Source: Rhytidiadelphus loreus
Lineage: Eukaryota > Streptophyta > Bryopsida > Hypnales > Hylocomiaceae
Assembly: GCA_947034895.1 (NCBI GenBank)
Contig: OX344763.1
Span: forward strand, 54,807,025-54,871,024
Direction: 5' to 3'
Length of the DNA: 64,000 nucleotides
The notes below the pieces were generated by a model, which was given only the letters and a program-made list of their open reading frames with translations, did no database searches and was not told the origin of the DNA. This document shows positions 1 through 11,655 of this stretch, one piece after another (positions within the stretch are counted from its first letter, which is position 1; each line of letters begins with the position of its first letter). The translations under genes and the position numbers were made by a program.

Positions 1-45
1 CGGGTAGTCACTGTCTATGATGTTGTGTGTCAAACTAAAAATTGG

Positions 46-66
46 GGCAAAGTTCCTGCCTTGAAC
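46..66. other. Overlapping short inverted repeats
   Basis: GGCA (46-49) can pair with TGCC (57-60), and GTTC (52-55) can pair with GAAC (63-66), each with a 7-base loop, so the two hairpins are mutually exclusive. In the commonest allele the palindrome AACGTT sits inside the first loop region. In this first unit position 51 is A, giving AAAGTT. The stems are only 4 bp, so a functional role is uncertain. Confidence 0.35.
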
Positions 67-123
67 TTTAATGACTGTCCAAAAAGATATAATGTCATGG
101 ATATTCACGTCAAGAAAATAGTA

Positions 124-145
124 AAACATGTTTGTGCAAGTTGCA
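124..145. other. Paired dyad symmetries in the monomer
   Basis: Two short perfect dyads lie next to each other: the 10-bp palindrome AAACATGTTT at 124-133, and TGCAA-G-TTGCA at 135-145. Both are retained in nearly every monomer, with rare breaks such as ACATATTTG near 20293 and GGAAG near 22521. Short dyads able to form cruciforms have been proposed as a feature of satellites that lack CENP-B boxes; applying that here is inference. They could also simply be conserved by homogenisation. Confidence 0.5.
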
Positions 146-161
146 TTTATTCCTAAACTCA

Positions 162-181
162 TGCATTCAAAGCAATATGCA
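162..181. other. Inverted TGCAT/ATGCA pair near the unit end
   Basis: TGCAT at 162-166 is complementary to ATGCA at 177-181 with a 10-base spacer. Together with TTGCAT at 141-146 this gives a cluster of TGCA-containing words in the last 50 bp of each unit. Whether a protein uses them is unknown. Confidence 0.3.
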
Positions 182-555
182 CGTTCGGGTAGTCACTGTC
201 TATGATTTGGTGTGTCAAATGAAAAATTGGGGCAACGTTCCTGCCTTGAACTTTAGTGACTGTCCAAAAAGATATAATGTCATGGATATTCACGTAAATA
301 AAATAGTAAAACATGTTTGTGCAAGTTGCATTTATTCCTAAACTCATGCATTCAAAGCAATATGCACGTTCGGGTAGTCACTGTCTATGATTTGGTGTGT
401 CAAATGAAAAATTGGGGCAACGTTCCTGCCTTGAACTTTAATGACTGTCCAAAAAGATATAATGTCATGGATATTCACGTAAAGAAAATAGTAAAACATG
501 TTTGTGCAAGTTGCATTTATTCCTAAACTCATGCATTCAAAGCAATATGCACGTT

Positions 556-1110
556 CGGGTAGTCACTGTCTATGATTTTGTATGTCAAACTAACAATTGG
601 GGCAACGTTCCTGCCTTGAACTTTAATGACTGTCCAAAAAGATATAATGTCATGGATATTCACGTAAAGAAAATGGTAAAACATGTTTGTGCAAGTTGCA
701 TTTATTCCTAAACTCATGCATTCAAAGCAATATGCACGTTCGGGTAGTCACTGTCTATGATGTTGTGTGTCAAACTAAAAATTGGGGCAACGTTCCTGCC
801 TTGAACTTCAATGACTGTCCAAAAAGATATAATGTCATGGATATTCACGTAAAGAAAATAGTAAAACATGTTTGTGCAAGTTGCATTTATTCCTAAACTC
901 ATGCATTCAAAGCAATATGCACGTTCGGGTAGTCACTGTCTATGATTTGGTGTGTCAAATGAAAAATTGGGGCAACGTTCCTGCCTTGAACTTTAGTGAC
1001 TGTCCAAAAAGATATAATGTCATGGATATTCACGTAAATAAAATAGTAAAACATGTTTGTGCAAGTTGCATTTATTCCTAAACTCATGCATTCAAAGCAA
1101 TATGCACGTT
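556..1110. repeat. Three-unit cassette, copy 1
   Basis: Three consecutive units carry, in order, the TTTTGTATGTC/ACTAACAATTGG allele, the GAACTTCAATG allele, and the CTTTAGTGAC allele. The same ordered triplet returns at 2591-3145, 6846-7400 and 9251-9805. Units flanking this copy differ from those flanking copies 3 and 4, so it is a short surviving fragment of the longer cassette. Confidence 0.8.
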
Positions 1111-1850
1111 CGGGTAGTCACTGTCTATGATTTGGTGTGTCAAATGAAAAATTGGGGCAACGTTCCTGCCTTGAATTTTAATGACTGTCCAAAAAGATAT
1201 ATTGTCATGGATATTCACGTAAAGAAAATAGTAAAACATGTTTGTGCAAGTTGCATTTATTCCTAAACCCCTGCATTCAAAACAATATGCACGTTTGGGT
1301 GGTCACTGTCAATGATTTTGTGCGTGAAACTAAAATTTGGGGCAATGTTCCTGCCTTGAACTTTAATGACTGTCCAAAAAGATATATTGTCATGGATATT
1401 CACGTAAAGAAAATAGTAAAACATGTTTGTGCAAGTTGCATTTATTCCTAAACTCATGCATTCAAAGCAATATGCACGTTCGGGTAGTCACTGTCTATGA
1501 TTTGGTGTGTCAAATGAAAAATTGGGGCAACGTTCCTGCCTTGAACTTTAATGACTGTCCAAATAGATATAATGTCATGGATATTCACGTAAAGAAAATA
1601 GTAAAACATGTTTGTGCAAGTTGCATTTATTCCTAAACCCCTGCATTCAAAACAATATGCACGTTTGGGTGGTCACTGTCAATGATTTTGTGCGTGAAAC
1701 TAAAAATTGGGGCAACGTTCCTGCCTTGAACTTTAATGACTGTTCAAAAAGATATAATGTCATGGATATTCACGTAAAGAAAATGGTAAAACATGTTTGT
1801 GCAAGTTGCATTTATTCCTAAACTCATGCATTCAAAGCAATATGCACGTT

Positions 1851-3145
1851 CGGGTAGTCACTGTCTATGATTTGGTGTGTCAAATGAAAAATTGGGGCAA
1901 AGTTCCTGCCTTGAACTTTAATGACTGACCAAAAAAATATAGTGTCAAGAACATTCACGTAAAGAAAATAGTAAAACATGTTTGTGCAAGTTGCATTTAT
2001 TCCTAAACTCATGCATTCAAAGCAATATGCACGTTCGGGTAGTCACTGTCTATGATGTTGTGTGTCAAACTAAAAATTGGGGCAAAGTTCCTGCCTTGAA
2101 CTTTAATGACTGTCCAAAAAGATATAATGTCATGGATATTCACGTAAATAAAATAGTAAAACATGTTTGTGCAAGTTGCATTTATTCCTAAACTCATGCA
2201 TTCAAAGCAATATGCACGTTCGGGTAGTCACTGTCTATGATTTGGTGTGTCAAATGAAAAATTGGGGCAACGTTCCTGCCTTGAACTTTAGTGACTGTCC
2301 AAAAAGATATAATGTCATGGATATTCACGTAAATAAAATAGTAAAACATGTTTGTGCAAGTTGCATTTATTCCTAAACTCATGCATTCAAAGCAATATGC
2401 ACGTTCGGGTAGTCACTGTCTATGATGTTGTGTGTCAAACTAAAAATTGGGGCAACGTTCCTGCCTTGAACTTTAATGACTGTCCAAAAAGATATAATGT
2501 CATGGATATTCACGTAAATAAAATAGTAAAACATGTTTGTGCAAGTTGCATTTATTCCTAAACTCATGCATTCAAAGCAATATGCACGTTCGGGTAGTCA
2601 CTGTCTATGATTTTGTATGTCAAACTAACAATTGGGGCAACGTTCCTGCCTTGAACTTTAATGACTGTCCAAAAAGATATAATGTCATGGATATTCACGT
2701 AAAGAAAATGGTAAAACATGTTTGTGCAAGTTGCATTTATTCCTAAACTCATGCATTCAAAGCAATATGCACGTTCGGGTAGTCACTGTCTATGATGTTG
2801 TGTGTCAAACTAAAAATTGGGGCAACGTTCCTGCCTTGAACTTCAATGACTGTCCAAAAAGATATAATGTCATGGATATTCACGTAAAGAAAATAGTAAA
2901 ACATGTTTGTGCAAGTTGCATTTATTCCTAAACTCATGCATTCAAAGCAATATGCACGTTCGGGTAGTCACTGTCTATGATTTGGTGTGTCAAATGAAAA
3001 ATTGGGGCAACGTTCCTGCCTTGAACTTTAGTGACTGTCCAAAAAGATATAATGTCATGGATATTCACGTAAATAAAATAGTAAAACATGTTTGTGCAAG
3101 TTGCATTTATTCCTAAACCCCTGCATTCAAAACAATATGCACGTT
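1851..3145. repeat. Eight-unit cassette, early partial copy (7 units)
   Basis: In order, the units carry: ACTGACCAAAAAAATATAG; AAAGTTCCTG; TTTAGTGAC; TGTTGTGTGTC; ACTAACAATTGG; AACTTCAATG; TTTAGTGAC. The same order occurs at 6106-7400 and 8511-9805. The first unit here combines GTGTGTCAAATG with the TGACC half, whereas later copies pair the TGACC half with GTGCGTGAAAC. It therefore predates or recombined apart from those copies. Confidence 0.8.
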
Positions 3146-4255
3146 TGGGTGGTCACTGTCAATGATTTTGTGCGTGAAACTAAAAATTGGGGCAACGTTC
3201 CTGCCTTGAACTTTAATGACTGTTCAAAAAGATATAATGTCATGGATATTCACGTAAAGAAAATGGTAAAACATGTTTGTGCAAGTTGCATTTATTCCTA
3301 AACTCATGCATTCAAAGCAATATGCACGTTCGGGTAGTCACTGTCTATGATTTGGTGTGTCAAATGAAAAATTGGGGCAACGTTCCTGCCTTGAACTTTA
3401 ATGACTGTCCAAAAAGATATATTGTCATGGATATTCACGTAAAGAAAATAGTAAAACATGTTTGTGCAAGTTGCATTTATTCTTAAACCCCTGCATTCAA
3501 AACAATATGCACGTTTGGGTGGTCACTGTCAATGATTTTGTGCGTGAAACTAAAAATTGGGGCAATGTTCCTGCCTTGAACTTTAATGACTGTCCAAAAA
3601 GATATATTGTCATGGATATTCACGTAAATAAAATGGTAAAACATGTTTGTGCAAGTTGCATTTGTTCCTAAACTCATGCATTCAAAGCAATATGCACGTT
3701 CGGGTAGTCATTGTCTATGATTTGGTGTGTCAAACGAAAAATTGGGGCAACGTTCCTGCCTTGAACTTTAATGACTGTCCAAAAGGATATATTGTCATGG
3801 ATATTCACGTAAAGAAAATGGTAAAACATGTTTGTGCAAGTTGCATTTATTCCTAAACTCATGCATTCAAAGCAATATGCACGTTCGGGTAGTCACTGTC
3901 TATGATTTGGTGTGTCAAATGAAAAATTGGGGCAACGTTCCTGCCTTGAACTTTAATGACTGTCCAAAAAGATATATTGTCATGGATATTCACGTAAATA
4001 AAATGGTAAAACATGTTTGTGCAAGTTGCATTTATTCCTAAACTCATGCATTCAAAGCAATATGCACGTTCGGGTAGTCAATGTCTATGATTTGGTGTGT
4101 CAAATGAAAAATTGGGGCAACGTTCCTGCCTTGAACTTTAATGACTGTCCAAATAGATATAATGTCATGGATATTCACGTAAAGAAAATAGTAAAACATG
4201 TTTGTGCAAGTTGCATTTATTCCTAAACCCCTGCATTCAAAACAATATGCACGTT
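3146..4255. repeat. Six-unit segment shared with block C
   Basis: The order of diagnostic alleles matches 12211-13320 (offset 9065 bp, 49 units): ACTGTTCAAAA; a unit ending TTCTTAAAC; a unit ending CATTTGTTCC; AGTCATTGTC; the TATATTGTC/AAATAAAATGG unit; then AGTCAATGTC with CCAAATAGAT. One visible difference is AAAAGGATAT at 3781 against AAAAAGATAT. This shows block C modules once extended to, or were copied into, the left edge. Confidence 0.8.
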
Positions 4256-5180
4256 TGGGTGGTCACTGTCAATGATTTTGTGCGTGAAACTAAAAATTGG
4301 GGCAATGTTCCTGCCATGAACTTTAATGACTGACCAAAAAAATATAGTGTCAAGAACATTCACGTAAAGAAAATAGTAAAACATGTTTGTGCAAGTTGCA
4401 TTTATTCCTAAACTCATGCATTCAAAGCAATATGCACGTTCGGGTAGTCACTGTCTATGATTTGGTATGTCAAACTAGCAATTGGGGCAACGTTCCTGCC
4501 TTGAACTTTAATGACTGTCCAAAAAGATATAATGTCATGGATATTCACGTAAAGAAAATAGTAAAACATGTTTGTGCAAGTTGCATTTATTCCTAAACTC
4601 ATGCATTCAAAGCAATATGCACGTTCGGGTAGTCACTGTCTATGATTTGGTGTGTCAAATGAAAAATTGGGGCAACGTTCCTGCCTTGAACTTTAGTGAC
4701 TGTCCAAAAAGATATAATGTCATGGATATTCACGTAAATAAAATAGTAAAACATGTTTGTGCAAGTTGCATTTATTCCTAAACTCATGCATTCAAAGCAA
4801 TATGCACGTTCGGGTAGTCACTGTCTATGATGTTGTGTGTCAAACTAAAAATTGGGGCAACGTTCCTGCCTTGAACTTTAATGACTGTCCAAAAAGATAT
4901 AATGTCATGGATATTCACGTAAAGAAAATGGTAAAACATGTTTGTGCAAGTTGCATTTGTTCCTAAACTCATGCATTCAAAGCAATATGCACGTTCGGGT
5001 AGTCACTGTCTATGATTTGGTGTGTCAAATGAAAAATTGGGGCAACGTTCCTGCCTTGAACTTTAATGACTGTCCAAAAAGATATAATGTCATGGATATT
5101 CACGTAAATAAAATAGTAAAACATGTTTGTGCAAGTTGCATTTATTCCTAAACCCCTGCATTCAAAACAATATGCACGTT

Positions 5181-7585
5181 TGGGTGGTCACTGTCAATGA
5201 TTTTGTGCGTGAAACTAAAAATTGGGGCAATGTTCCTGCCATGAACTTTAATGACTGACCAAAAAAATATAGTGTCAAGAACATTCACGTAAAGAAAATA
5301 GTAAAACATGTTTGTGCAAGTTGCATTTATTCCTAAACTCATGCATTCAAAGCAATATGCACGTTCGGGTAGTCACTGTCTATGATGTTGTGTGTCAAAC
5401 TAAAAATTGGGGCAAAGTTCCTGCCTTGAACTTTAATGACTGTCCAAAAAGATATAATGTCATGGATATTCACGTAAAGAAAATGGTAAAACATGTTTGT
5501 GCAAGTTGCATTTATTCCTAAACTCATGCATTCAAAGCAATATGCACGTTCGGGTAGTCACTGTCTATGATTTGGTGTGTCAAATGAAAAATTGGGGCAA
5601 CGTTCCTGCCTTGAACTTTAGTGACTGTCCAAAAAGATATAATGTCATGGATATTCACGTAAAGAAAATGGTAAAACATGTTTGTGCAAGTTGCATTTAT
5701 TCCTAAACTCATGCATTCAAAGCAATATGCACGTTCGGGTAGTCACTGTCTATGATGTTGTGTGTCAAACTAAAAATTGGGGCAACGTTCCTGCCTTGAA
5801 CTTTAATGACTGTCCAAAAAGATATAATGTCATGGATATTCACGTAAATAAAATAGTAAAACATGTTTGTCCAAGTTGCATTTGTTCCTAAACTCATGCA
5901 TTCAAAGCAATATGCACGTTCGGGTAGTCACTGTCTATGATTTGGTGTGTCAAATGAAAAATTGGGGCAACGTTCCTGCCTTGAACTTTAATGACTGTCC
6001 AAATAGATATAATGTCATGGATATTCACGTAAAGAAAATAGTAAAACATGTTTGTGCAAGTTGCATTTATTCCTAAACCCCTGCATTCAAAACAATATGC
6101 ACGTTTGGGTGGTCACTGTCAATGATTTTGTGCGTGAAACTAAAAATTGGGGCAATGTTCCTGCCATGAACTTTAATGACTGACCAAAAAAATATAGTGT
6201 CAAGAACATTCACGTAAAGAAAATAGTAAAACATGTTTGTGCAAGTTGCATTTATTCCTAAACTCATGCATTCAAAGCAATATGCACGTTCGGGTAGTCA
6301 CTGTCTATGATGTTGTGTGTCAAACTAAAAATTCGGGCAAAGTTCCTGCCTTGAACTTTAATGACTGTCCAAAAAGATATAATGTCATGGATATTCACGT
6401 AAAGAAAATAGTAAAACATGTTTGTGCAAGTTGCATTTATTCCTAAACTCATGCATTCAAAGCAATATGCACGTTCGGGTAGTCACTGTCTATGATTTGG
6501 TGTGTCAAATGAAAAATTGGGGTAACGTTCCTGCCTTGAACTTTAGTGACTGTCCAAAAAGATATAATGTCATGGATATTCACGTAAATAAAATAGTAAA
6601 ACATGTTTGTGCAAGTTGCATTTATTCCTAAACTCATGCATTCAAAGCAATATGCACGTTCCGGTAGTCACTGTCTATGATGTTGTGTGTCAAACTAAAA
6701 ATTGGGGCAACGTTCCTGCCTTGAACTTTAATGACTGTCCAAAAAGATATAATGTCATGGATATTCACGTAAATAAAATAGTAAAACATGTTTGTGCAAG
6801 TTGCATTTATTCCTAAACTCATGCATTCAAAGCAATATGCACGTTCGGGTAGTCACTGTCTATGATTTTGTATGTCAAACTAACAATTGGGGCAACGTTC
6901 CTGCCTTGAACTTTAATGACTGTCCAAAAAGATATAATGTCATGGATATTCACGTAAAGAAAATGGTAAAACATGTTTGTGCAAGTTGCATTTATTCCTA
7001 AACTCATGCATTCAAAGCAATATGCACGTTCGGGTAGTCACTGTCTATGATGTTGTGTGTCAAACTAAAAATTGGGGCAACGTTCCTGCCTTGAACTTCA
7101 ATGACTGTCCAAAAAGATATAATGTCATGGATATTCACGTAAATAAAATAGTAAAACATGTTTGTGCAAGTTGCATTTATTCCTAAACTCATGCATTCAA
7201 AGCAATATGCACGTTCGGGTAGTCACTGTCTATGATTTGGTGTGTCAAATGAAAAATTGGGGCAACGTTCCTGCCTTGAACTTTAGTGACTGTCCAAAAA
7301 GATATAATGTCATGGATATTCACGTAAATAAAATGGTAAAACATGTTTGTGCAAGTTGCATTTATTCCTAAACTCATGCATTCAAAGCAATATGCACGTT
7401 CGGGTAGTCAATGTCTATGATGTTGTGTGTCAAATGAAAAATTGGGGCAACGTTCCTGCCTTGAACTTTAATGACTGTCCAAATAGATATAATGTCATGG
7501 ATATTCACGTAAAGAAAATAGTAAAACATGTTTGTGCAAGTTGCATTTATTCCTAAACCCCTGCATTCAAAACAATATGCACGTT
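5181..7585. repeat. 13-mer HOR, copy 1 (2405 bp)
   Basis: Thirteen units made of a 5-unit module (5181-6105) and an 8-unit module (6106-7585). Differences from copy 2 include AATTCGGGCAA at about 6330, CCAAGTTGC at about 5871 and several AAG/AAT switches at unit positions 112-114, so the copies are not the most recent in the window. Confidence 0.85.
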
Positions 7586-9805
7586 TGGGTGGTCACTGTC
7601 AATGATTTTGTGCGTGAAACTAAAAATTGGGGCAATGTTCCTGCCATGAACTTTAATGACTGACCAAAAAAATATAGTGTCAAGAACATTCACGTAAAGA
7701 AAATAGTAAAACATGTTTGTGCAAGTTGCATTTATTCCTAAACTCATGCATTCAAAGCAATATGCACGTTCGGGTAGTCACTGTCTATGATGTTGTGTGT
7801 CAAACTAACAATTGGGGCAAAGTTCCTGCCTTGAACTTTAATGACTGTCCAAAAAGATATAATGTCATGGATATTCACGTAAAGAAAATAGTAAAACATG
7901 TTTGTGCAAGTTGCATTTATTCCTAAACTCATGCATTCAAAGCAATATGCACGTTCGGGTAGTCACTGTCTATGATTTGGTGTTTCAAATGAAAAATTGG
8001 GGCAACGTTCCTGCCTTGAACTTTAGTGACTGTCCAAAAAGATATAATGTCATGGATATTCACGTAAATAAAATAGTAAAACATGTTTGTGCAAGTTGCA
8101 TTTATTCCTAAACTCATGCATTCAAAGCAATATGCACGTTCGGGTAGTCACTGTCTATGATGTTGTGTGTCAAACTAAAAATTGGGGCAACGTTCCTGCC
8201 TTGAACTTTAATGACTGTCCAAAAAGATATAATGTCATGGATATTCACGTAAATAAAATAGTAAAACATGTTTGTGCAAGTTGCATTTGTTCCTAAACTC
8301 ATGCATTCAAAGCAATATGCACGTTCGGGTAGTCACTGTCTATGATTTGGTGTGTCAAATGAAAAATTGGGGCAACGTTCCTGCCTTGAACTTTAATGAC
8401 TGTCCAAATAGATATAATGTCATGGATATTCACGTAAAGAAAATAGTAAAACATGTTTGTGCAAGTTGCATTTATTCCTAAACCCCTGCATTCAAAACAA
8501 TATGCACGTTTGGGTGGTCACTGTCAATGATTTTGTGCGTGAAACTAAAAATTGGGGCAATGTTCCTGCCATGAACTTTAATGACTGACCAAAAAAATAT
8601 AGTGTCAAGAACATTCACGTAAAGAAAATAGTAAAACATGTTTGTGCAAGTTGCATTTATTCCTAAACTCATGCATTCAAAGCAATATGCACGTTCGGGT
8701 AGTCACTGTCTATGATGTTGTGTGTCAAACTAAAAATTGGGGTAAAGTTCCTGCCTTGAACTTTAATGACTGTCCAAAAAGATATAATGTCATGGATATT
8801 CACGTAAATAAAATAGTAAAACATGTTTGTGCAAGTTGCATTTATTCCTAAACTCATGCATTCAAAGCAATATGCACGTTCGGGTAGTCACTGTCTATGA
8901 TTTGGTGTGTGAAATGAAAAATTGGGGCAACGTTCCTGCCTTGAACTTTAGTGACTGTCCAAAAAGATATAATGTCATGGATATTCACGTAAATAAAATA
9001 GTAAAACATGTTTGTGCAAGTTGCATTTATTCCTAAACTCATGCATTCAAAGCAATATGCACGTTCCGGTAGTCACTGTCTATGATGTTGTGTGTCAAAT
9101 GAAAAATTGGGGCAACGTTCCTGCCTTGAACTTTAATGACTGTCCAAAAAGATATAATGTCATGGATATTCACGTAAATAAAATAGTAAAACATGTTTGT
9201 GCAAGTTGCATTTATTCCTAAACTCATGCATTCAAAGCAATATGCACGTTCGGGTAGTCACTGTCTATGATTTTGTATGTCAAACTAACAATTGGGGCAA
9301 CGTTCCTGCCTTGAACTTTAATGACTGTCCAAAAAGATATAATGTCATGGATATTCACGTAAAGAAAATGGTAAAACATGTTTGTGCAAGTTGCATTTAT
9401 TCCTAAACTCATGCATTCAAAGCAATATGCACGTTCGGGTAGTCACTGTCTATGATGTTGTGTGTCAAACTAAAAATTGGGGCAACGTTCCTGCCTTGAA
9501 CTTCAATGACTGTCCAAAAAGATATAATGTCATGGATATTCACGTAAATAAAATAGTAAAACATGTTTGTGCAAGTTGCATTTATTCCTAAACTCATGCA
9601 TTCAAAGCAATATGCACGTTCGAGTAGTCACTGTCTATGATTTGGTGTGTCAAATGAAAAATTGGGGCAACGTTCCTGCCTTGAACTTTAGTGACTGTCC
9701 AAAAAGATATAATGTCATGGATATTCACGTAAATAAAATAGTAAAACATGTTTGTGCAAGTTGCATTTATTCCTAAACCCCTGCATTCAAAACAATATGC
9801 ACGTT
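7586..9805. repeat. 13-mer HOR, copy 2 (12 units retained)
   Basis: The twelve units follow copy 1 in order at an offset of 2405 bp. The thirteenth unit, expected at 9806 with CCAAATAGAT, is replaced by a chimeric unit that begins block C. Private changes include GTGTTTCAAATG at 7981 and GTGTGTGAAATG at about 8907. Confidence 0.85.
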
Positions 9806-9990
9806 TGGGTGGTCACTGTCTATGATTTGGTGTGTCAAATGAAAAATTGGGGCAACGTTCCTGCCTTGAACTTTAATGACTGTTCAAAAAGATATATTGT
9901 CATGGATATTCACGTAAAGAAAATGGTAAAACATGTTTGTGCAAGTTGCATTTATTCCTAAACTCATGCATTCAAAGCAATATGCACGTT
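9806..9990. repeat. Chimeric monomer at the block B/C junction
   Basis: The unit starts with TTTGGGTGGTCACTG of the divergent haplotype, then switches to TCTATGATTTGG and CAAATGAAAA of the common haplotype, and later carries TGTTCAAAAAGATATATTG. The switch falls around unit positions 13-16. The same half-and-half type recurs at 11101, 12026, 13321, 15171 and 16466, so the exchange happened once and was then amplified. Confidence 0.75.
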
Positions 9991-11655
9991 CGGGTAGTCA
10001 CTGTCTATGATTTGGTGTGTCAAATGAAAAATTGGGGCAACGTTCCTGCCTTGAACTTTAATGACTGTCCAAAAAGATATATTGTCATGGATATTCACGT
10101 AAAGAAAATAGTAAAACATGTTTGTGCAAGTTGCATTTATTCTTAAACCCCTGCATTCAAAACAATATGCACGTTTGGGTGGTCACTGTCAATGATTTTG
10201 TGCGTGAAACTAAAAATTGGGGCAATGTTCCTGCCTTGAACTTTAATGACTGTCCAAAAAGATATATTGTCATGGATATTCACGTAAATAAAATGGTAAA
10301 ACATGTTTGTGCAAGTTGCATTTGTTCCTAAACTCATGCATTCAAAGCAATATGCACGTTCGGGTAGTCATTGTCTATGATTTGGTGTGTCAAACGAAAA
10401 ATTGGGGCAATGTTCCTGCCTTGAACTTTAATGACTGTCCAAAAAGATATAATGTCATGGATATTCACGTAAAGAAAATAGTAAAACATGTTTGTGCAAG
10501 TTGCATTTATTCCTAAACTCATGCATTCAAAGCAATATGCACGTTCGGGTAGTCATTGTCTATGATGTTGTGTGTCAAACTAAAAATTGGGGCAACGTTC
10601 CTGCCTTGAACTTTAATGACTGTCCAAAAAGATATAATGTCATGGATATTCACGTAAAGAAAATGGTAAAACATGTTTGTGCAAGTTGCATTTATTCCTA
10701 AACTCATGCATTCAAAGCAATATGCACGTTCGGGTAGTCACTGTCTATGATTTGGTGTGTCAAATGAAAAATTGGGGCAACGTTCCTGCCTTGAACTTTA
10801 ATGACTGTCCAAAAAGATATATTGTCATGGATATTCACGTAAATAAAATGGTAAAACATGTTTGTGCAAGTTGCATTTATTCCTAAACTCATGCATTCAA
10901 AGCAATATGCACGTTCGGGTAGTCAATGTCTATGATTTGGTGTGTCAAATGAAAAATTGGGGCAACGTTCCTGCCTTGAACTTTAATGACTGTCCAAATA
11001 GATATAATGTCATGGATATTCACGTAAAGAAAATAGTAAAACATGTTTGTGCAAGTTGCATTTATTCCTAAACCCCTGCATTCAAAACAATATGCACGTT
11101 TGGGTGGTCACTGTCTATGATTTGGTGTGTCAAATGAAAAATTGGGGCAACGTTCCTGCCTTGAACTTTAATGACTGTCCAAAAAGATATATTGTCATGG
11201 ATATTCACGTAAAGAAAATAGTAAAACATGTTTGTGCAAGTTGCATTTATTCCTAAACCCCTGCATTCAAAACAATATGCACGTTTGGGTGGTCACTGTC
11301 AATGATTTTGTGCGTGAAACTAAAAATTGGGGCAACGTTCCTGCCTTGAACTTTAATGACTGTTCAAAAAGATATAATGTCATGGATATTCACGTAAATA
11401 AAATGGTAAAACATGTTTGTGCAAGTTGCATTTATTCCTAAACTCATGCATTCAAAGCAATATGCACGTTCGGGTAGTCACTGTCTATGATTTGGTGTGT
11501 CAAATGAAAAATTGGGGCAACGTTCCTGCCTTGAACTTTAATGACTGTCCAAAAAGATATATTGTCATGGATATTCACGTAAAGAAAATAGTAAAACATG
11601 TTTGTGCAAGTTGCATTTATTCTTAAACCCCTGCATTCAAAACAATATGCACGTT

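Larger units (their letters stand above)
1..185. repeat. Reference monomer (unit 1)
   Basis: This unit fixes the register used in all entries: it starts at CGGGTAGTCA and ends at ATGCACGTT. It has 66 G or C bases in 185 (about 36%). Main variable positions, numbered in the unit, are: 1 (C/T), 6 (A/G), 15-16 (CTAT or CAAT), 21-36 (several haplotypes), 51 (C/T/A), 71 (A/G), 78-79 (TC, AC, TT), 92 (A/T), 113-114 (AG/AT), 120 (A/G), 149 (A/G) and 157-161. A-tracts lie at 37-41, 81-85, 115-118 and 123-126. The length is close to a nucleosome repeat length, which suggests but does not prove one phased nucleosome per unit. Confidence 0.95.
1..4255. repeat. Block A: mixed monomers carrying older cassette copies
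   Basis: These 23 units have no simple internal period, but they contain segments that reappear elsewhere. Units 1851-3145 match the 8-unit cassette of the next block, and 3146-4255 match the module of the block after it (12211-13320, 9065 bp away). Units near 1296 and 1666 are the divergent haplotype with CCCCTGCATT before TTTGGGTGG. The mixture suggests an older or recombinationally shuffled edge of the neighbouring arrays. Confidence 0.75.
4256..9805. repeat. Block B: 5-/8-unit modules forming a 13-mer HOR
   Basis: Units with TGACC and the ATGAACTTTAATG allele mark module starts at 4256, 5181, 6106, 7586 and 8511, giving spacings of 5, 5, 8 and 5 units. From 5181 on, a 5-unit and an 8-unit module alternate, so the full higher-order period is 13 units (2405 bp). 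The private change ACGTTCCGGTAG at about 6656 and 9061, exactly 2405 bp apart, confirms the register. Adenine at unit position 92 dominates this block. Confidence 0.85.

Noticed and set aside
37..126. A-tract phasing (37-41, 81-85, 115-118, 123-126) as intrinsic curvature.
   Set aside because: Spacings of 44, 34 and 8 bp fit helical phasing only loosely. Without a curvature calculation this is not strong enough to report as a feature.
181..200. CENP-B box candidate around CGTTCGGGTAGTCA.
   Set aside because: TTCG is present, but the A and CGGG required at fixed distances downstream are not; the reverse strand does not fit either.
132..341. Open frame of 69 codons from a TTG, recurring in almost every unit, with an antisense frame of 62-64 codons.
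   Set aside because: Each frame is just the repeat read in phase. Because 185 is not a multiple of three, successive copies overlap by about 25 bp in different frames. Many variants change amino acids, and frame-breaking units (TGACC or TGACG stops, 1-bp deletions, a TAG at about 13461) are amplified as freely as the rest. No promoter, splice or start context supports translation.
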